From: Flavobacterium micromati
Lineage (GTDB): Bacteria; Bacteroidota; Bacteroidia; Flavobacteriales; Flavobacteriaceae
Length of the DNA stretch: 64,000 nucleotides
Assembly (NCBI RefSeq): GCF_900129585.1
Contig: NZ_FQWF01000002.1
Location: forward strand, 124,001 to 188,000
Direction of reading: 5' to 3'
In this document: positions 59,759 to 64,000 of the stretch, one piece after another
Layout of the letters: every line of letters begins with the position of its first letter
Position numbering within the stretch: position 1 is the first letter of the stretch
The notes under the pieces: generated by a model
What the model saw: only the letters and a program-made list of their open reading frames with translations
The model's database searches: none
What the model was told of the DNA's origin: nothing
Program-made: the position numbers and the translations under genes

Positions 59759-60499
59759 ATGTTAAAAATAATCACAATGATCACAAAATTTATTTTGGTG
59801 GCATTAACAGCACTACTTTTTTCATCATGCAATCATTCTGTCAATTGGAACACAATAGAAGGGAGTGGAAATGTAACGACTGAAAAAAGAACAATAGAGG
59901 GTAAATTCACAAATGTGGAAGTAAATAATGGAATTGATCTGACTATTGAACAATCACAAACTACTGAAATAATAGTAGAGGCCGATGATAATTTACAGGA
60001 ACATATCACAACTACAATCGAAAATGGAACACTTATCATTTCCTGTGACAAAAATTCATTAATAGATTTAACCTCAAAAAAAGTAACAGTAAAAATGCCT
60101 ATTATTGAAGCGCTGGAAGCAACAAGCAGTTCTACTATATCAAGCGCAAACACATTGATGGGTGAAAATATTACAATACACAGTTCAAGCGGTGCAACGA
60201 TTGAAATAGACCTTGAAGCGGATACAATTATATGTGACAGCAGTAGCGGAAGTGATATCACTATTAACGGAAAAGCGCTTGAACTAAAAACAACTGCCTC
60301 TAGTGGAAGCGACATCAAAGCAATTAATCTATTAGCTAATAATGTAACAGCCGATGTTTCAAGTGGCGCAAGCATTAGCGTGCATGCGATTGTGAACTTG
60401 AACGCACAAGCATCAAGCGGAGGAGATATTAAGTATGCAGTTGAACCAAAAAAAACTGTAAAATATGTTAGCTCTGGAGGAAGTATCAAAAAAGGATAA
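59759..60499 (+). CDS. GIN domain (DUF2807) lipoprotein
   Basis: 246 residues from ATG 59759, with lipidated Cys24 in LLFSSCNHS (an internal ATG at 59777 is an alternative start). The head GIN domain is a parallel beta-helix: EGKFTNVEVNNGIDLTIEQSQ opens it, and Ser-rich turns (SSSGATIEID, SSSGSDITIN, SSGSDIKA) mark the repeats. Envelope-associated proteins of this kind usually pair with PspC. It is the last gene of the operon and ends at a terminator. Confidence 0.9.
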   Translation: MLKIITMITKFILVALTALLFSSCNHSVNWNTIEGSGNVTTEKRTIEGKFTNVEVNNGIDLTIEQSQTTEIIVEADDNLQEHITTTIENGTLIISCDKNSLIDLTSKKVTVKMPIIEALEATSSSTISSANTLMGENITIHSSSGATIEIDLEADTIICDSSSGSDITINGKALELKTTASSGSDIKAINLLANNVTADVSSGASISVHAIVNLNAQASSGGDIKYAVEPKKTVKYVSSGGSIKKG

Positions 60500-60520
60500 C
60501 ATTTTTATTCCAAATACTAT

Positions 60521-60552
60521 AAAATCATCCATCGTAAATGGATGATTTTTTT
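60521..60552 (+). terminator. Terminator of the PadR-PspC-GIN operon
   Basis: Eleven-base stem AAATCATCCAT / ATGGATGATTT with a T run. Confidence 0.87.
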
Positions 60553-60559
60553 ATATTTG
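60552..60559 (+). promoter_or_regulatory. -7 box for the second GIN gene
   Basis: TATATTTG, exact TAnnTTTG, overlapping the end of the preceding terminator and 24 bases before the start. No clear -33 element. Confidence 0.5.
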
Positions 60560-60582
60560 TGAATACATTTAAATAAACTAAA

Positions 60583-61416
60583 ATGAAAAAACACTTTACT
60601 CTATTACTAGTCGTCTTGTTTACAACAGTACTATTGGCACAATCAAAGGAAAAAATAAAAGGTTCAAAAATTGTAACAATTGCGAGTAGAGAAATTGGTG
60701 ATTTTGAAGCGTTAGTAGTTGAAGATAATTTAGAAATAAGTCTGGAACGTGGCGAGAAGGCGGAAATCAAAATTGAAGCTGATGAAAACTTACATGAAAT
60801 TATTGTAGCAGAAGTATCTACTAATACGTTGCGTATTCATACTACAAAACAAGCTATAAATTTTAAGAAACTATTGATACGAGTAACTTACACTGATAAA
60901 CTGAATTTTATTACTGCCAAAAATGAAACCGTTATCAATGCAATTCAAGAACTTTTACTGGATTCCATTACTTTAAAAGCCGAGGATGAATCCAAATTAT
61001 TTATTAATGCCAGCGTAACTAACTTTATTCTTGAAGCCGATGGTAAATCTAAAACGGAATTGAACTTAAAGTCTACAACTGCCAAAATCGGATTACTTAA
61101 GAATTCGACTTTGAAAGCATTAATTAACACAGTCGATTTAAAAATAGACCAATATCAAAAATCAATTGCAACGCTAGAGGGAGCCTCTGAAAACGTTATA
61201 ATTCGTGTAGATAATAACTCCGCTTTTATTGGAAATAAGTTTACCACTAAAAAAGCTGAAATCACTACTGAAAGTTATACGAACTGCAGTTTATTTGTTG
61301 AAAACGCGGTTATAATAACGGCAACGGATAAATCGGAAATTCAACTTTTAGGCTCACCAAAAATCGAGATACAAAAATTTCTGGATGAAGCAAAGTTATT
61401 TAAGAAATTGAAATAG
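60583..61416 (+). CDS. GIN domain (DUF2807) protein, second copy
   Basis: 277 residues with signal peptide 1-19 (TTVLLAQSK). The beta-helix follows: REIGDFEALVVEDNLEISLERGEKAEIKIEADENLHE is the family opening, then repetitive strands to about 265 and a charged C terminus FLDEAKLFKKLK. It lacks the lipobox and the Ser-rich turns of its neighbour, so it is an old paralogue. Its own promoter and the preceding terminator separate it from the operon. Confidence 0.85.
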   Translation: MKKHFTLLLVVLFTTVLLAQSKEKIKGSKIVTIASREIGDFEALVVEDNLEISLERGEKAEIKIEADENLHEIIVAEVSTNTLRIHTTKQAINFKKLLIRVTYTDKLNFITAKNETVINAIQELLLDSITLKAEDESKLFINASVTNFILEADGKSKTELNLKSTTAKIGLLKNSTLKALINTVDLKIDQYQKSIATLEGASENVIIRVDNNSAFIGNKFTTKKAEITTESYTNCSLFVENAVIITATDKSEIQLLGSPKIEIQKFLDEAKLFKKLK

Positions 61417-61492
61417 AATAAAATGAGTGCGCGGTATTAGTAGTACATATAATCTTGACAATTTGTTTACCTGATTAAAAAAATACTTAAAT

Positions 61493-61530
61493 AAAAAGAG
61501 TCCCAATTTTTTAAAATTGAGACTCTTTTT
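61493..61530. terminator. Bidirectional terminator between the GIN gene and trxB
   Basis: AAAAAGAGTC / GACTCTTTTT outer stem with an inner AATTTT/AAAATT; T runs on both strands. Confidence 0.83.
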
Positions 61531-61550
61531 ATTAAGCTTATCTTTTATAA

Positions 61551-62498
61551 TTATTCTTTAGCAGCCAAATATCTTTCAGCATCTAAGGCAGCCATGCATC
61601 CTGTTCCAGCAGCAGTAATTGCCTGACGATAAACATGATCGGCAGCGTCACCAGATACAAAAACACCTTCAACATTCGTTCTTGAACTTCCCGGAGTATT
61701 CACAATATAACCTGTTTCGTCTAATGTGATATAATCCTTAAAAATATCTGTATTGGGAGTGTGACCAATAGCAACGAAGAAACCAGTCGCTTCAATGTCA
61801 AAAGTTTCTCCAGTTGTTTTATTCAGTGCTCTCACGCCTGTAACCACTTGGTCATCACCTAAAACTTCTACAGTATCGTGGTTCATTAGGATAGTAATGT
61901 TTTCTGTTTTACGAACGCGGGCTTCCATGATTTTAGAAGCTCTAAATTTTTCGCTACGAACTAACATTGTTACTTTCTTGCACAATTTAGATAAATAGTG
62001 AGCCTCTTCACAAGCTGAATCCCCTGCTCCAACGATTACTACTTCCTGATTTCTATAGAAAAAACCGTCGCAAACTGCACAAGCAGAAACGCCACCACCC
62101 ATTTTTAAGTAATGTTGCTCTGATGGCAACCCTAAGTATTTAGCTGAAGCTCCAGTAGAAATAATCACTGTTTCACAATGCAATTCTTTTTCGTCATTGA
62201 TCCACACTTTAAAAACATCACCAGAAAAATCAACTTTAGTAGCCCAACCATCCCGCACATCAGTACCAAAACGTTGTGCCTGAGCTTGTAAACCCACCAT
62301 CATTTCTGGACCTGTAATTCCCTCGGGATTTCCGGGCCAGTTTTCTACTTCGTTAGTTGTTGTAAGTTGGCCTCCAGGCTGAATTCCTTGGTATAAAACT
62401 GGAAACATATTAGCTCTAGCGGCATAAATTCCAGCAGTGTAACCTGCAGGACCAGAACCTATAATAAGACATTTAATTTTCTCGATTGTATCTGACAT
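61551..62498 (-). CDS. trxB: Thioredoxin-disulfide reductase
   Basis: A 315-residue flavoenzyme that reduces thioredoxin with NADPH. FAD motif GSGPAGY at 14-20, PGGQLTTTNEVENWPG at 41-56, the redox site Cys140-Ala-Val-Cys143 (SACAVCDGFF), NADPH motif GAGDSACEEA and the final FAD segment FVSGDAADHVYRQAITAAGTGCMAALDAE are all present. Full length and canonical. It is monocistronic, with an exact -7 box upstream. Confidence 0.96.
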   Translation of the reverse strand: MSDTIEKIKCLIIGSGPAGYTAGIYAARANMFPVLYQGIQPGGQLTTTNEVENWPGNPEGITGPEMMVGLQAQAQRFGTDVRDGWATKVDFSGDVFKVWINDEKELHCETVIISTGASAKYLGLPSEQHYLKMGGGVSACAVCDGFFYRNQEVVIVGAGDSACEEAHYLSKLCKKVTMLVRSEKFRASKIMEARVRKTENITILMNHDTVEVLGDDQVVTGVRALNKTTGETFDIEATGFFVAIGHTPNTDIFKDYITLDETGYIVNTPGSSRTNVEGVFVSGDAADHVYRQAITAAGTGCMAALDAERYLAAKE

Positions 62499-62525
62499 AG
62501 TAGAATTATTTCATTTTTGATGGTG

Positions 62526-62533
62526 CAAAAATA
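62526..62533 (-). promoter_or_regulatory. -7 box for trxB
   Basis: TATTTTTG on the minus strand, exact TAnnTTTG, 28 bases before the start. The -33 element is unclear. Confidence 0.48.
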
Positions 62534-63030
62534 AGATATAATTACTGTAAAAAACAGGTTCAAGTATCAGTTTTAATTATTGTCTAATAAAAAATTTCCT
62601 TGTGTAATAAAATAGAAAGGATTTTTTGCCTGATTGCCAGAGTTGATTCCAAAAAACGGAAATTCAAATCTGCGCCACCCTTTAGGTAAGATATGTAACG
62701 TTTTGCTAAGCTTGGATTTTAAAATCTTAACTCTTTAGATCTTATACTTATTAACCTTAAAATCTTTAGGTATTAAGGTAGATAAAATGCCATACTTTTT
62801 AGAAAATTAACATCACAAGGTTTGCTAATAAATGAGTAATCTGCCCGATATAAAACATTGGTATTCTGTGATGGTTCACTTTTAGGAAGGCGTAATTAGC
62901 CAACTAGTTCGAATTATTTTTTTCGGTAATTCAATGGAAACATCTTCTAACCCTTATCCATAATTAGTTTTTCATATTATGTTTGTCTCATCTCCTTATA
63001 TTCCGTCTCAATTAAAGCTAAATATATAAA
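62534..63030. other. Intergenic region between trxB and the small lipoprotein
   Basis: About 500 bases without a credible gene. It contains one copy of the 34-base repeat (62636-62669) and a short inverted repeat ACCTTAA / TTAAGGT (62754-62760 and 62773-62779). Confidence 0.4.
62636..62669 (+). repeat. Thirty-four-base repeat, copy 1
   Basis: AGTTGATTCCAAAAAACGG with flanks up to GAAATTCAAAT. The same sequence with two changes ends the window at 63967-64000. Copy 1 can fold through CAGA / TCTG and TTCC / GGAA. Confidence 0.7.
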
Positions 63031-63053
63031 CCCCGCCAGAATATCTGACAGGG
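63031..63053 (-). terminator. Terminator of the small lipoprotein gene
   Basis: On the minus strand CCCTGTCAGA / TCTGGCGGGG with three G-T pairs and loop TAT, then TTTATATA. Weak T run. Confidence 0.55.
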
Positions 63054-63077
63054 TCAACTTTAACTTATTCAATATTA

Positions 63078-63521
63078 TTAATTTCCTTCACTGAGTGAAA
63101 AACTGCCATCACCACTAAAGTTAGTTAACGTAATGGTGACGGTCCAAATCCCAGACGTACCTGACGATGTAACACCATCTATAGAATCAGGTTCAGTATC
63201 GCTATTAATTGTGCGATTGAGTACGATATTCCCCTTAGAATCCTCCACTATCATGACAAAGGTACCTTTCGAAGTTGCTGTGATATCAGCATTGTAGTCA
63301 GCCGTGTTGAGTTTGTTGTTCCAAATAAATGAACGAGATACGGTGCCTACGTTACCTGTAAAACTTGCATCAATATCGCCATTAAAATCTGATCTATCGC
63401 CATTCAGTAATGTTCCATTCACAGATACCCTTGCAAAGGTGTCGTCATCATTGCTGCACGCCACAAAAAATACTACTGCAACTAAAAGCGCTGCTATTTT
63501 TAAAAATCCTCTACTTTTCAT
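63078..63521 (-). CDS. Small lipoprotein of unknown function
   Basis: 147 residues with lipobox VVFFVAC (Cys22), then an acidic SNDDD stretch that in Bacteroidota may favour surface export (an inference from known export signals). The mature part is beta-rich and Ser/Thr/Asp-rich: SVNGTLLNGDRSDFNGDIDAS, GTFVMIVEDSKGNIVLNRTINS and SGIWTVTITLTNFSGDGSFSL, resembling one immunoglobulin-like domain. No family recognised. Monocistronic. Confidence 0.75.
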   Translation of the reverse strand: MKSRGFLKIAALLVAVVFFVACSNDDDTFARVSVNGTLLNGDRSDFNGDIDASFTGNVGTVSRSFIWNNKLNTADYNADITATSKGTFVMIVEDSKGNIVLNRTINSDTEPDSIDGVTSSGTSGIWTVTITLTNFSGDGSFSLSEGN

Positions 63522-63966
63522 AAAAAAATATTTTAATTAATTGTATTTAAATATAACGGCACATAAAGAATCATATTGGATAATAAATTCTCCTATGAAG
63601 TACAACTATTGCTCATTTAAGTTGCCACAAGATAAAATCTCATAAAAAAAATTACGAAATAAGTAGTTGTTATACAATGTATTTTCAGTTTACGAAAAGT
63701 AACTTAAGCCTTTCTGTAAGTAAATTTTGTTTTACAATAAGTTGATTTTTGGGATGTTAAAGTTTTCATCCGTTTTATTTTAAAAATTAAAACCTAAGTT
63801 AAATCATTGCATTAGGTCACATTTTTTATGTACTGTAGAACTCGGTAACTAAATGAGTCACATTTAAATCAAACCAAATAAAATGATTACCTCAAAATTA
63901 CAAAATGCCAATAATCATTTAATAAACAAGCTTTTATAACTATTTGATTTATTAAAAAGCCGGTGT
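63522..63966. other. Non-coding stretch at the right end
   Basis: About 445 AT-rich bases. No gene, RNA or exact promoter pair recognised upstream of the small lipoprotein. Confidence 0.35.
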
Positions 63967-64000
63967 GGCAGAGTTGATTCCAAAAAATGGAAATTCAAAT
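63967..64000 (+). repeat. Thirty-four-base repeat, copy 2 (cut by the window end)
   Basis: GGCAGAGTTGATTCCAAAAA and on to GAAATTCAAAT, matching 62636-62669 with two differences. Preceded by GCCGGTGT. The rest lies outside the window. Confidence 0.7.

Noticed and set aside
59833..60489. Long 218-codon frame antisense to the first GIN gene
   Set aside because: It is a shadow caused by the repetitive composition of the beta-helix; the plus-strand gene has lipobox, operon position and terminator.
63959..64000. Start of a tRNA gene at the right edge (GCCGGTGTGGCAGAG resembles a tRNA 5' end)
   Set aside because: The following bases do not form a D arm, and nearly the same sequence occurs at 62636 with no cloverleaf.
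1..64000. CRISPR arrays, complete insertion sequences or prophage
   Set aside because: No regularly spaced repeats, transposase genes or phage structural genes were seen; ORF6N and DUF1016 occur only as broken single genes.

Overview
The window looks like chromosome of a Flavobacterium or close relative (Bacteroidota, Flavobacteriaceae). It is AT-rich. Marker genes are of that lineage: the GlmU-like TIGR03991-type protein, DUF4290 next to murA, DUF5686 with a carboxypeptidase-regulatory domain, PspC/GIN envelope genes, short histone H1-like protein and RNase Y. Promoters match the Bacteroidota pattern TTTG, about 19 bases, then TAnnTTTG, and Shine-Dalgarno sequences are mostly absent. Many genes end in clean intrinsic terminators.

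Layout. 1-3 kb: end of a TPR-like gene, lytic transglycosylase, alpha/beta hydrolase, pirin, small GNAT-like protein. 3.4-7.4 kb: a MarR-TolC-HlyD-ABC-2 permease export operon that carries no ATPase. 7.5-14.6 kb (minus strand): ABC-F ATPase, two near-duplicate sodium/amino-acid symporters, GlmU-like nucleotidyltransferase, rpmE2. 14.8-21.8 kb: DUF4199, GT2 glycosyltransferase, a frameshifted ORF6N gene, phospho-sugar mutase, a decayed DUF1016 (YhcG-like) nuclease gene, MsbA-like exporter, DUF2971. 22-29 kb: small membrane proteins, DUF3667, a remnant of a second DUF2971 gene, an EF-hand lipoprotein, and an M23 peptidase/TonB-receptor pair. 29-32.4 kb: coiled-coil protein, ZapA, a probable 6S RNA, rny, xerD. 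32.4-46.9 kb: mostly housekeeping genes (two outer-membrane barrels, aroQ, DUF5686, CDF transporter, murA with Asp in place of the catalytic Cys, DUF4290, DUF493, AAA ATPase, recQ, fmt, HU, yqgE, class IV aminotransferase, START-domain protein).

The most interesting part is 46.9-51.0 kb. A complete tRNA-Met gene is followed 2.3 kb later by a second copy of its 3' half plus terminator, and 1.5 kb after that by a third, decayed copy. Between copies 1 and 2 lies a single Fic-domain (AMPylase-type) gene flanked by repeated GTGACGAA motifs. Between copies 2 and 3 lies a two-gene operon of tiny membrane proteins, one of only 56 residues. This is the pattern left by integrative elements at a tRNA site after loss of the integrase.

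51.6-63.5 kb: histone H1-like protein, an OmpA plus triple-barrel outer-membrane pair, a decayed Cys-rich gene, DUF4442, DUF4870, a PadR-PspC-GIN envelope operon with a second GIN gene behind its own promoter, trxB and a small lipoprotein. Two copies of a hairpin repeat beginning TAGCCCTGA (16.9 and 57.5 kb) and two copies of a 34-base repeat (62.6 kb and the window end) are further non-coding structure. All assignments rest on reading the sequence and remembered family motifs; no database search was run.
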